Positions 27,673 to 38,100 of a stretch of 64,000 nt of DNA are shown here, one piece after another. Each line of letters starts with the position of its first letter. Positions within the stretch are counted from its first letter, which is position 1. Under the pieces are notes generated by a model, which was not told the origin of the DNA, searched no databases, and saw only the letters and a list, made by a program, of their open reading frames with translations. The position numbers and the translations under genes are program-made. Source of the DNA: Leptospiraceae bacterium (GTDB taxonomy: Bacteria > Spirochaetota > Leptospiria > Leptospirales > Leptospiraceae); NCBI GenBank assembly GCA_016708435.1, contig JADJFV010000036.1, positions 172,436-236,435 of the forward strand, in the 5' to 3' direction.

Positions 27673-28487
27673 ATGCAAATACAAAAGACTGCGATAGTAA
27701 CAGGAGCAGCAGGTGGAATCGGAATCGAAACCTGCAAGCTCCTTCTTAAAAACGGATATAAATTAGCAATCATAGACAACGACGAAGAAAAACTAAAATC
27801 TCTTGTAGAGATTTTGAAAGTGGAAAGCTTACTAATAGTTTGTGATGTGAGCAAGGAAGAAAAGGTGCAAGACGCGATCAAACAAGCTATTTCAAAATTC
27901 GAGAAAATTGATGTCCTGGTTTGTTTAGCCGGCGTGATTCGCCCTGGTTTATTTGAAGAAGTCCCAATGCAGAATATTAGACTGCAAATGGAAGTAATTT
28001 CTTCGGTGCAGTCTATTTCATTCACAATTTAATTCCCCATTTCAAAAAGAATGGTAGCGGCAAAATTGTAGTAGTCTCTTCACTCGCGGGCATTGTCCCT
28101 GCACCCAAGCACAATATGTATGTCGCATCCAAATTTGCACTAAGAGGTTTACTACAAACGCTATTTTTAGAATTAAAAAAATTCAACATACAGGTAACAA
28201 ACGTTATGCCAGATGCAATCCTCACACCGATGCTAAAATATACGGCAACACAAGACGCATCGCCAATGGCATATGCGAATTATCCGTTACCTCCAGAGGA
28301 TGTAGCAAATGCAGTATGGAAAGGTATACAAACAGGAAAAATTGAGATATACGTCCCTTATTCGCAAGGTATATTAGCAAGACTCGCACAATTTTTTGTG
28401 GGTCTAATACCAATTATCTGGCCTACCTTCGAGAAAAAAGGATTAGAAAATAAAGAGAAATTAAAAAAATTAGGAATTCTAGATTAA
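27673..28487 (+). pseudogene. short-chain dehydrogenase/reductase with a one-base frame break
   Basis: The ATG at 27673 follows AGGAAGGAAAAGG. The first half has the NAD(P) motif TGAAGGIGIE and the CLAG segment. The frame stops at 28030. Two pieces join if one A is restored near 27997, giving QMEVNFFGAVYFIHNLIPHF, a normal SDR sequence. The second piece holds the catalytic Ser (VVSSLAG) and the YxxxK pair (YVASK). Restored, the enzyme is about 272 residues. The next gene starts after 21 bases, so it belongs to the same operon as the GMC oxidase. As sequenced it would be inactive. Confidence 0.8.
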
Positions 28488-28508
28488 TCAAAATAGGAGA
28501 AATTGAAA

Positions 28509-29138
28509 ATGAATAAACCAGTAGTAGAATTAACATTCACAGAAGAAATGAAAGGTTTCCTTACGTTAGGCGCAGAGAATTTTGAAACTGGATTTAAAGA
28601 TGGCAAAGAAGCAAATCGCTTTTTTATGTTTCATTCGGAAATTACAATTAACGATGTTTTTAAATTTGATAAAACTCCATCACTCGCATCTCCGATGAAG
28701 GGATGGATAGAGTCTGACTTATTCGGTGGAAAAGTTCCGTATGAAAATGCAAATTTTAATTTGTATGTCAATACTGATAATCCGAAACATAAATTTATGA
28801 AATACAGAATCTACTTTAAAAATATAATCTCCGGTGAAGATCTTACACTCTTTGGGTTCAAAGACATAAAAGATGATCCTATATTTGATATTTGGGAAGA
28901 CACAACAACTCTATTTACAAGAATTTATAAAGGTATTACCGATAGAGAGGATGATATAGACGTAATAGCAAAAGGAATTGTTAAAATTTATATGCTAGAT
29001 TTTTTAAAGCAGCTAACAACGTTTAGAGTAAAAGGTGCTGATCCTGTCACAAACTTGGAAGCATTTGTAGATTTCAACAAAATGTTTCTGGGAACACTGT
29101 ATGATGTGTATTCTCCAAAATTATCAGTTACAGAATAA
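28509..29138 (+). CDS. stand-alone copy of the domain fused to the alpha/beta hydrolase at 40.9 kb
   Basis: The ATG at 28509 has an AGGAG site; product 209 residues, no signal peptide. I know no named family for it, but it is clearly paralogous to the first 215 or so residues of the hydrolase at 40876-42633. Shared landmarks are FTEEMKG-L near the start, FMFH, DIW-DTTTL-TRIY, KQ-TT and a closing FLG-L-DVY-P. The predicted structure is mostly beta-strand. The GMC oxidase, this domain and the hydrolase may be parts of one enzyme or complex; I believe fused GMC-hydrolase proteins occur in actinobacteria, but I cannot check that here. Confidence 0.7.
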   Translation: MNKPVVELTFTEEMKGFLTLGAENFETGFKDGKEANRFFMFHSEITINDVFKFDKTPSLASPMKGWIESDLFGGKVPYENANFNLYVNTDNPKHKFMKYRIYFKNIISGEDLTLFGFKDIKDDPIFDIWEDTTTLFTRIYKGITDREDDIDVIAKGIVKIYMLDFLKQLTTFRVKGADPVTNLEAFVDFNKMFLGTLYDVYSPKLSVTE

Positions 29139-29167
29139 AAATTGAAATATTTCTCCGAGGTAAAAAA

Positions 29168-31234
29168 ATGAATCGAATTCTACTTCTCCTAGTTCTTGCC
29201 TTTACGCAGTTGTATCCAGAGGCTAATCTGAATGATGCGCAAAATGAAATCTCTATTGGCAAAGAGATAGAATATCTAGAAGTCAAAGAAGATAATCTAA
29301 ATTTTGAAGCGGTGAGACTCCCAGAGAATCTCACACGTTTTAAAAAATCAGAAATTGAAACTCCTAACTTTGGACATACACTCTCTGCGTATTGGTTCAA
29401 ATTCAAAGTAACGAATCATTCCAATGAAACAGATTGGTTTTATCAAATGAGATTTCCTGTAATGGATTACTTCTCTTTTTTCAGTCCCGACTCTTCAGGG
29501 AATTATATAGAAAAAAAATCAGGCGCCTATGTTCCTTTTTCAGAGCGTGATGTGGATAATCGAAACTATGTGTTTAACCTTCATTTAGAGAAAGGGGAAT
29601 CCAAAGAAATATTTATCTACGCAAAGACAAGCGGAAATTTACAATTACCCTCATCCATTATTAAGAAAGATGCTTTTATAAAAGAAGATACAAATCAAAA
29701 GTTTCTCTTCGGATTTTATTTCGGTATGATGTGCGTCATTGCTGTTTATAACTTTTTCCTTTTTCTTGCAGTGAAGGATTTAAGCTATTTGTATTATGTT
29801 ACCTATATTCTAAGTTTTATCTTTATTCAATTGGGTTTAAGTGGACTCGGGGCTGAGTATGTATGGCCTAATTTTTCTTGGATGACTTTGCACTATTATC
29901 CGCTATTCACAGGTGTTTCCATTGCAGGCGTAAGCTTGTTTAATAAATACTTTTTAAAGACAAAAGAAAAATTTCGAAAGAGCAATATATTCTTAAACAT
30001 TTCTATTGGAATTGGAATTGTGTTAATGCTATCGACTGTTACACTGCCAACCTATTTAAGCATTCAACTTGCTGTGTCCTTGGTATTGCTTCCTATTATT
30101 GGAAGCTTTGTAATCGCTATCAGTGCTTTAAGACAAGGCTTTTCGCCTGCTAGATATTTCTTGGTTGCATTCTCGGTTTTAATTGCTGCAGTGCTAATTA
30201 TTTTATTTAGATCAATCAATCTTTTACCTACTAATTTCATTACGGAATATGGAATGTATATTGGATCAGCAATTGAAGTCGTTCTACTTTCTTTTGCGTT
30301 AGCCGATAGAATTAACATTTTGAAGAGGGAAAAAGAAGCAGCACAAAAAGAGGCTTTAATATTACAAACTCAATTAACAGAGTCTTACGCGCGTTTTGTG
30401 CCAAAAGAGTTTTTAGTGATACTCAGTAAAGATTCGATTCTAGATGTTAAACTAGGAGACCAAGTATTAAAGAATATGTCTATCATGTTTGCCGATATCC
30501 GCTCCTTTACAACTCTCTCCGAGAAAATGGCGCCCAAGGAAAATTTTAATTTTATAAACTCCTACCTGAAACGCATGAGTCCGATCATTAAGGATAACGG
30601 TGGTTATATTGATAAATTCATGGGTGACGGCATAATGGCGTTATTCAGTGGATCTGCGGATAACGCCATTAAGGCGGCAGTGGATATGCAAAAATATTTA
30701 ATCCATTACAATATAGATAGAGAATATAGAGGTTATAAAGCAATAGACGTAGGTATTGGGGTTAATACTGGTATGCTTATGCTCGGTGCAATCGGCGGAG
30801 AAAATAGAATGGAAGGAACTGTCATATCTGATACTGTAAATCTTGCTTCTCGTATTGAGAGTCTAACAAAAACCTATGGTGTCAAAATTGCAACTAGTGA
30901 GTGGACATTTAATTCTCTTGCAAATAAAGATCAATACTTACATAGATTCCTAGATAGAGTGAAAGTAAAAGGTAAAAATGAGCCCGTCATTATCTATGAA
31001 ATATTTGATGGAGACACCCCTGAGAGCATTGACTTGAAAGCAAAAACCATGCAGGATTATAATCAGGGAATCAAACTTTATTACGATAAAAAATTTGAAG
31101 AATGTCGTCCCTATTTTCAAAATGTTTTGCAGACAAATTCAAACGATAAAGTAGCTGAGATGTATATTCAAAGATCTCATTATAGTAATCGCAGCTCGGA
31201 TTGGGATGGATCCGAGAGAATGCTGGAAAAATAA
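29168..31234 (+). CDS. 7TMR-DISM sensor adenylate cyclase
   Basis: The 688-residue protein has a signal peptide, an extracytoplasmic 7TMR-DISMED2-like beta domain (about 25-170), seven membrane helices (about 180-385), a short coiled coil, and a class III cyclase domain (about 415-600). Both metal-binding aspartates are present (MFADIRSFT and MGDGIMALF). The Lys of DKFMGD and Asp of VISDTVNL are adenine-selecting residues, and Asn/Arg in NLASRIE are the transition-state pair, so it should make cAMP. A short TPR-like region ends the protein. It follows the 209-residue protein by 29 bases with a CCGAGG site. Confidence 0.9.
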   Translation: MNRILLLLVLAFTQLYPEANLNDAQNEISIGKEIEYLEVKEDNLNFEAVRLPENLTRFKKSEIETPNFGHTLSAYWFKFKVTNHSNETDWFYQMRFPVMDYFSFFSPDSSGNYIEKKSGAYVPFSERDVDNRNYVFNLHLEKGESKEIFIYAKTSGNLQLPSSIIKKDAFIKEDTNQKFLFGFYFGMMCVIAVYNFFLFLAVKDLSYLYYVTYILSFIFIQLGLSGLGAEYVWPNFSWMTLHYYPLFTGVSIAGVSLFNKYFLKTKEKFRKSNIFLNISIGIGIVLMLSTVTLPTYLSIQLAVSLVLLPIIGSFVIAISALRQGFSPARYFLVAFSVLIAAVLIILFRSINLLPTNFITEYGMYIGSAIEVVLLSFALADRINILKREKEAAQKEALILQTQLTESYARFVPKEFLVILSKDSILDVKLGDQVLKNMSIMFADIRSFTTLSEKMAPKENFNFINSYLKRMSPIIKDNGGYIDKFMGDGIMALFSGSADNAIKAAVDMQKYLIHYNIDREYRGYKAIDVGIGVNTGMLMLGAIGGENRMEGTVISDTVNLASRIESLTKTYGVKIATSEWTFNSLANKDQYLHRFLDRVKVKGKNEPVIIYEIFDGDTPESIDLKAKTMQDYNQGIKLYYDKKFEECRPYFQNVLQTNSNDKVAEMYIQRSHYSNRSSDWDGSERMLEK

Positions 31235-31260
31235 GAAAGTTTAAAAAGTCATTGCAGTCC

Positions 31261-31286
31261 CCAGGGAATCGTTAAGTATTCTCTGG
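31261..31286. terminator. hairpin between convergent genes
   Basis: CCAGGGAAT (31261-31269) and ATTCTCTGG (31278-31286) pair with one G-T wobble over an 8-base loop. The hairpin lies just past the first cyclase gene and overlaps the 3' end of the convergent membrane-protein gene. It may end both transcripts. Confidence 0.4.
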
Positions 31287-32003
31287 CTCAACAATTTTTA
31301 CAGCGGCATATAGCATTATGCCGCTAATAAGAATATCAACAAAAACCATGATGACCATCATCTTCGAACTAGTAATAAGCCAGGTCATTGCGCCTTTCAA
31401 AAAAATTCCTAGAATAGAAAGATTTACAAGGGAAATCAAAATCCAAAATTTTTTTTTCTTTTTAGTATCTACTAAGGGAAAAGATTTCAAGTAAGTGAAT
31501 GCTGAAAAAAAAGAAAATAGAGTCTGAAAGAAAAATCCAAAAATAGGAGCCGTCGAATAAAAGCCTTGTTCTGGATGAGAAGAATCAAAATTTAAAAGCG
31601 GTCCTAACTTCAGAGAAGCCAAAGAAATGAAAACAGGAAGGTCAGCATCATGAACAATTAAATCCAAACACCAATGACCAAAAACTCCTAAAAAAACAGC
31701 TAGGAAAATTCCATTGATTCGCTTCCATACCTTAAAAAACAAAGCGAAAATAAGTGCGATTAGGAGTGCGCCCAAAAAAGAATGAGAGACAATCTGCTGA
31801 AATAAAATCATATCGCCAATGTATTGAAACGGAGAATTTATCTTCATAGCCTCAATTGGCTCTGATAGTGAGATTAGATTCAAATTCAAAATCACCCATA
31901 CTATTTCAACGGCTTCACTAGCTAAGAGTAATATCCAAAAAGGAATTTCTTTAAACTTCGATTTGATTATAAATGCACTTGATAGATGCCCGGCTGCTGT
32001 CAT
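31272..32003 (-). CDS. integral membrane protein, unknown function
   Basis: I choose the ATG at 32003 (MTAAGHLSSAFII) because GAGGAATTTTTT precedes it; an upstream in-frame ATG at 32084 would add 27 residues. The 243-residue product has six or seven hydrophobic segments and conserved-looking polar residues in membrane positions (HLSSAF, HSFLGALL, GHWCLDLIVHDAD). The His-rich pattern recalls LexA-regulated/YdjM-type membrane hydrolases, but that is a weak resemblance. It is transcribed against the lipid cluster. Confidence 0.6.
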   Translation of the reverse strand: MTAAGHLSSAFIIKSKFKEIPFWILLLASEAVEIVWVILNLNLISLSEPIEAMKINSPFQYIGDMILFQQIVSHSFLGALLIALIFALFFKVWKRINGIFLAVFLGVFGHWCLDLIVHDADLPVFISLASLKLGPLLNFDSSHPEQGFYSTAPIFGFFFQTLFSFFSAFTYLKSFPLVDTKKKKKFWILISLVNLSILGIFLKGAMTWLITSSKMMVIMVFVDILISGIMLYAAVKIVEPENT

Positions 32004-32166
32004 AAAAAATTCCTCAGTGAAAACTAAAAAAAATTTATACTTTACTAGTATACAAGGTATAATATTATTTATCTGTTTTTTCAAACAATTAATAAATAGA
32101 TATGTTTTTTTAGAAACAGGAATTTTAATCTTGTTTTAAAAAAATCCATATAGCTTAAAGGATATT

Positions 32167-32979
32167 ATGAAATATATTCTAATCACTGGAATCAATTCAG
32201 GAATCGGAGAAGCAACCTGCGAAGCCTTGCTTCAAAAAGGCTATCATGTATTCGGATCAGTTCGCGATAAAAAAAACGCAGATTCACTCAAAGAAAAATT
32301 AGGCACAAATTTTACTCCACTCCTATTTGATATTACAGATGAAGCTGGTATTGAAAAAGCTGTCTTTGTTGTAAAATCTAAGCTTGGCAGTGATGGATTA
32401 GCTGCTTTAGTAAATAACGCGGGCATCGTAGTCTCAGGAGCACTCAAAGATTTATCCATATCTGAATTCAAAAAACAGTTAGATGTAAATCTAGTTGGAA
32501 CGTTTGCAGTGACAAAGGCATTTCTGCCGCTACTCGGTGCAGATAAAAATACATCATTCAAGCCTGGGCGGATAATCAATATTAGCTCTTTAAGCGGTAT
32601 ACGAACAGTGCCCTTTCTTGCCGCCTACTCAATATCCAAACATGGAATGGAAGCATTTACAGACGGTCTTAGGAGAGAATTGATGTTATACGGAATTGAT
32701 GTAATTGGAATTCTTCCTGGTTCAGTCAATACATCTCTGATTGCGAAATTGGAATCAGGAATTGACGAGGCTTCTAAAAATTCTGATTATGCGCCAATGC
32801 TTAAAAGGTTTAAAGAATTAAATGAGGCTAAGGTCAAAGAGGGTGTTCCCATTTCAAAAGTAGTCAATACAATCATCAACGCCATTGAAAATCCAAATCC
32901 AAAAACAAAATACTTTCTCAGAACTAGCTTTTTTATTGGATTTTCTTTTTCCCGCCTTACTTCCTACAAGATTATTTGA
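32167..32979 (+). CDS. short-chain dehydrogenase/reductase, C-terminus frameshifted
   Basis: The 270-residue product is a complete SDR core: TGINSGIGEA cofactor motif, NNAGI, catalytic Ser in ISSLSG and YxxxK in YSISKHG. The frame ends in an unnatural tail. One frame over, beginning at a run of six T's near 32929, LPTRLFDRIIAKKLGILK follows, a typical SDR C-terminus. Its stop TGA at 33014-33016 overlaps the ATG of the next gene as ATGA. The natural gene therefore probably ends at 33016 and one T is extra. It would be coupled to the second sensor cyclase. Confidence 0.85.
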   Translation: MKYILITGINSGIGEATCEALLQKGYHVFGSVRDKKNADSLKEKLGTNFTPLLFDITDEAGIEKAVFVVKSKLGSDGLAALVNNAGIVVSGALKDLSISEFKKQLDVNLVGTFAVTKAFLPLLGADKNTSFKPGRIINISSLSGIRTVPFLAAYSISKHGMEAFTDGLRRELMLYGIDVIGILPGSVNTSLIAKLESGIDEASKNSDYAPMLKRFKELNEAKVKEGVPISKVVNTIINAIENPNPKTKYFLRTSFFIGFSFSRLTSYKII

Positions 32980-33012
32980 TAGAATTATAGCAAAAAAATT
33001 AGGAATACTAAA

Positions 33013-35139
33013 ATGAGAATGATTAACACAATGCTTTTTACAAAGACTACTTTTCTCCGATTCATTTACGTGAATTTATTTTTAATCTGCGCATTACCCA
33101 TGTTTGCCTCCGATGAGTTAGAAGTTATTTCTCTAAAAGAAGAAAATCAATCATATGATATAGCAAAGCAAGCGCGAGTCTTTGTAGATGATAAGGGTTC
33201 GTATTCCTTTGAACAAATTAAATCTCTTCCTGAATCAAGTTTTCAACCACATAAGAATTTTAATTTTGGATTGTCTAAGAAAACTTATTGGATAAAAATG
33301 CAAATTCAATCCCTAAGTGTAGACCAAGATTGGTTACTCGAAGTTGCCCACCCTGTTCTAGATCATGTAGATTTATTCACACCACAAGTTGATGGAACCT
33401 ATACAACAACATTTTACGGAGATACTCTACCCTTTTACGATCGTCATTTTAAACATAGAACTTTTTTATTCGAACTCCCCTTAAAAACAAATGACCCTAA
33501 AACTTTTTATTTAAGAGTAAGCTCGGAAAGCACTATTTCCATTCCTATGAAAATTTGGAATGAAAAAGCAATGACCGAGCACAAATCCGATGAGCAAATT
33601 CTATTTGGCCTTTACTATGGATTAATTCTAGCAATGGCTTTGTATAACTTATTCTTATTCATCTATGTGAAAGATTTAAGTTATTTCTTTTACGTCATGT
33701 ATATTGTTTCGTTTGGACTTTTGCAAATGAGTTTAAATGGATTAGCATTTCAATATGTCTGGCCAAATTCTACTTGGCTTGCAAGTTACGCCCCCACTTT
33801 TTTAATCCCGTTTTCTGTTTCCTTCATCATTCAGTTCACAAGATACTTTATATTATCCGCCAAGAACTCACCGCGCATGGATAAATTTTTCAACGTCTGG
33901 GTTTGGTTAGGGATGATTTTGACGGTGAATGCAATGGTAGTAAGCATATCCTCTATATTGTGGATAATAGTTGCCTACATTCTTTTCGGACTTCCATTCA
34001 TGATTGGAACTGCAATCTACGTCTGGAGAAAAGGATATAAACCTGCCGCCTATTACTTAATTTCTTGGTCTGCTTTTTTTATTGGTGGTCTTCTCTATAG
34101 TTTTAAATCCCTCGGTATACTTCCAAATATTTTTATAACGACATACGGAATACAAATCGGTGGGGCAATGGAAGTTATCCTCCTCTCAATTGCACTCGCA
34201 GCAAGAATCAACATGATGAAGAAAGAAAAAGAAGATGCACAGAAGTATGCAATTGAAATGCAAACCCTGCTTGCAAATTCCTACGCTCGCTTTGTTCCAA
34301 AGCAATTTTTATCGAATCTTGGAAAAGATTCCATTCTAGATGTAAAACTAGGAGATCAAATTTCAAAAGAAATGACTGTGATGTTTGCGGACATTCGTTC
34401 CTTCACAGACTTATCCGAAAAAATGACTCCTGAGCAAAATTTTAATTTTATCAATTCCTACTTAGGAAGGATGAGTCCGATCATTCAGAATAATCATGGT
34501 TACATTGATAAATTCATGGGTGACGGCATAATGGCGTTATTCGATGGAACCCCAGACAATGCATTGAATGCGGCAATACAAATGCAAAAGCATATTCTAG
34601 TTTACAATCTTCATAGAAACAAACAGGGGTATGAACAAATTAAAATTGGTATAGGAATGCACACCGGCAGACTCATGTTAGGCGCAATCGGTGGAATAGA
34701 AAGAATGGAAGGAACTGTAATTTCTGATTCAGTAAATCTTGGATCAAGAATTGAGGGTCTCACAAAAATCTATGGAATCAAAATAGCAATAAGTGAAAAA
34801 ACATTTTTAAACCTGAATAATCCGAATAATTTTCACTTTCGCTTTCTAGATCGGGTGCAAGTAAAAGGCAAGAAACAAGCAATCTCCATATACGAAGCAT
34901 TTGACGGTGACACAGAAACTAGCTTCGAATTAAAATTTAAAACTATGTCAACCTATGAAATAGGAATCGAGTTTTATTACAGAAAACAATTCAAAGAAGC
35001 CAAAGAATGTTTTCTGGAAGTACTCAAAACGAATCCAAGCGATAAGGTTTCAAATATTTATCTGCAGCGTGCAGATTATTATCTTGTCCATGATATTGAA
35101 GATAACTGGGATGGCATATCAGTATTAACCGAAAAGTAA
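33013..35139 (+). CDS. 7TMR-DISM sensor adenylate cyclase, paralogue 2
   Basis: The 708-residue protein repeats the architecture of the one at 29168: export signal ending near FAS, a DISMED2-like outer domain, seven membrane helices, coiled coil, cyclase domain and TPR-like end. The catalytic residues are intact (MFADIRSFT, DKFMGDGIMALF, VISDSVNLGSRIE), again with the adenine-selecting Lys. The two are close paralogues over their full length, so the gene pair likely arose by duplication. Each follows an SDR gene, so an SDR-plus-cyclase unit appears twice. Confidence 0.9.
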   Translation: MRMINTMLFTKTTFLRFIYVNLFLICALPMFASDELEVISLKEENQSYDIAKQARVFVDDKGSYSFEQIKSLPESSFQPHKNFNFGLSKKTYWIKMQIQSLSVDQDWLLEVAHPVLDHVDLFTPQVDGTYTTTFYGDTLPFYDRHFKHRTFLFELPLKTNDPKTFYLRVSSESTISIPMKIWNEKAMTEHKSDEQILFGLYYGLILAMALYNLFLFIYVKDLSYFFYVMYIVSFGLLQMSLNGLAFQYVWPNSTWLASYAPTFLIPFSVSFIIQFTRYFILSAKNSPRMDKFFNVWVWLGMILTVNAMVVSISSILWIIVAYILFGLPFMIGTAIYVWRKGYKPAAYYLISWSAFFIGGLLYSFKSLGILPNIFITTYGIQIGGAMEVILLSIALAARINMMKKEKEDAQKYAIEMQTLLANSYARFVPKQFLSNLGKDSILDVKLGDQISKEMTVMFADIRSFTDLSEKMTPEQNFNFINSYLGRMSPIIQNNHGYIDKFMGDGIMALFDGTPDNALNAAIQMQKHILVYNLHRNKQGYEQIKIGIGMHTGRLMLGAIGGIERMEGTVISDSVNLGSRIEGLTKIYGIKIAISEKTFLNLNNPNNFHFRFLDRVQVKGKKQAISIYEAFDGDTETSFELKFKTMSTYEIGIEFYYRKQFKEAKECFLEVLKTNPSDKVSNIYLQRADYYLVHDIEDNWDGISVLTEK

Positions 35140-35157
35140 ATCCAACAGACAGCTAAG

Positions 35158-38100
35158 TTATTTTTCACTCAGAGTAGAAACACCTTTCCAATCGTCTAGA
35201 TTTTTCAAAAGATTCTCTACTCGTTCTAAAAATAACTTGGCTGCTTTGTCTTCCTTAGTGATTGTGAGGACTTTTTCAAATAAAGTCTTTGCCTCAGAAA
35301 AGTTTCCCGCATAAAATAGAGTAACCCCTTTCTCGTAATCGCCTCTAGTAGCAAGCTTATCTTTTAAAATCTCTTCTGGATAATAATCTAAAATCTCATA
35401 CACAACAACAGGAGTAGTCTTACCCTTTACAATTACATTATCAAGTAGTCGATACTTGTATTTGTTCTTTTCATGCGTCTTATTCAGAGTATCCTCACTG
35501 ATAATAATTCCAACTCCATATTGCTTGGTCATACTTTCGAGTCTAGAAGAAAGATTTACCGCATCCGAAATCACAGTGGTATCCATTCTCTTGTCTTCTC
35601 CCACAGTTCCTAGCATCAACTCGCCCGTGTGAATCCCAATCCCAATAGAAATTGGTGGATAACCTTGATTAGCTCTGTGCCCGTTGTATTTCTTAATTCC
35701 TTCCATCATTTGAATCGAAGCTTTTATCGCGTCATCTGCATTGCGAGGGAACAGTGCCATGATAGCATCTCCAATGTATTTGTCGATGAAGCCATTATTC
35801 TCTCGAATATTCGGTCCCATTCTTTTCAAATAAGAATTAATAAAATTAAAATTCTCTTCGGGTGTCATCTTCTCAGATAGCTCGGTAAATGAGCGTATGT
35901 CGCTAAACAAAACAGACATCTCTTTTCGAATCTGATCGCCAAGTTTTACATCTACAATGCTTTCTCTGTTTAAGAAGCGTAAAAATTCCTCTGGCACAAA
36001 ACGCTGATAAGCCGCATTGAGTTCGGACATATTGGAGTAGAGCCTAGCATTTTCAATCGAAATGGCTGCTTGCGAGGACAGTAGGTTAAGTATTCTTAGC
36101 CGCTCTTTTGTAAAAGCACCTGTAGAAACTTTATTTTCTAAATACAATACTCCGACTACTTTACCCTGTGTCATGAGTGGTGTGCATATGACCGACCTTG
36201 GCTTTGCTGTTTGGATGTATGCATCTCCTCCATACTTAGAATCAGAAATCGCATCATCTAGAACCACATTCTCCTTCGAACGAATCACAAAAAAGATCAT
36301 GCTTGTGGGGCAAATCAGTGTTGTTCCATCAATGGAAATGGATTGCAATATTTGAGAATCACGACCTGATTCAGCAATCGCCTCTGCATAGAATTTCTTT
36401 TTAGATTCTAAAATCAGAATTCCTCTATCTGCTCCAGCGTTTTGTAAAAGTGTGCTCATTAGACTTCGAAGCAATTTATCTAATACGATTTCTCCCGAAA
36501 TAGATTGAGAAGCCTTCATCACAGAAGCTAAATCAAATGCCTCATTCGAATTCTTTGTTACTGAGGTTGATGCTATGTTCGTAGTTGGAGAACTGCTAAT
36601 CGTTGTATGAGCAAATGTAGTCGCACCACCTACTTTAGTTTCAGGTCGTTTTAGTTGAACTCCTATGTAGGTAACTTCCATTTGCCGCATCTTTGCTACC
36701 GCTCCCCATATATTGTAAGCATTGTAGGAATTCATAAAATAAGGGGCAGCCAACATCTTTCTTCCTTTCCCAAGATAAAACTTTCCTGCTAGCTCAGAGC
36801 AAATCGCTTCATCGTTTGGAAATCCTTTTGCTTTCGAAAGCTCTACCGCCTTATCGTAATTAACCTCTGCCTTATCGGAATCATTTTCCAATCTTCCTTG
36901 TTCGGCTAAAAGTAAGTAGTATCGATGCTCATGGTTGACGGGCGCATTGTCACAATAGAATTTCATTTTCTTGAGATTAGATTTGAATTTTCGATATAAA
37001 CTTCCGGACGATTTTTTAATGAAACTAGAAATGAGAAGTGCTTCGTAAAAATAGAACAAAGGAACATTTATCGTTGATAAATCGTTATCAATGAATTTTC
37101 TAAATTTTGCCGCTTGCTCTAATCCATATTGGTATTTACCAAAAAGAAAAGAGAGCATCACTTCCATTAAATAAAAATATCCAATCGATGCGTTGTCGTG
37201 TTGTGCTTCTAACTTTGGTAAATCTCTTTTCGGATCAAAGACTTCTCCGCTTAAAATCGAAGGATCATCTACTTTTCCGAGTAGATTTTCATTCATCTGA
37301 TACAGGGAAGCTATTAAATAGTAGGCGGACTCTTGGCGCATACTTTTTACTTTTTTTAAATAGACCGCAAACTCTTTGTTTAACTGAGAAAGCTCTTTAC
37401 CACTATAAAACGAATTGCGCAAGTAATTGTTAATGGAGAAACCGCCATAAGTCAAATCTCCATTTTGAAGACAAACCTTGTAAGCCTCTAGAAAGTTTTT
37501 TGTATTAACGTGCAAACTTTCTTTCCAATGAATTCCAAATATATTCATTATAGTAAGAATGCTACCATACTGCTTAGGGTTCGGATACTTCTCATATATC
37601 TCAAGGCAAGCTTGGCACATACGATAGCCTACATCAATTTTATTTAAAATTCCACATAGAATGATAATATATGCACCGAGAAGTGGCGAAGTAAGATCGG
37701 AAATTCCTTTTTTAAAAGTAATATCAAGTCCCTTAAAAAGCAACATAGGATTTAGATCGGGCATAGTTAAATACGCAGATCCACCGATAATTAGCATCAA
37801 TTCAAATCCCGCATAATATGCCTTATCCGTCATTGTAGGAAGCTTATCCATATTCATGATTTTCTTATCTGAATATTTTAGAATGGATTTAACAAGACCG
37901 AGTCCAACTAGCAGCTTATTTGGATTACGCGGAAACTTAAGACCTAGTTCATCGAGCATAGGAAAGGAAGATTGGATTGCTTCTCTTAATTTGTTTTGAG
38001 CAATGAGGGATCTTATCTTGACTGTATAAATTCTTGTTTTATCTAAGACATCCTTACAATGAGGCAATGATATTTCAACTAACGCTTCACAATCTTCGTA

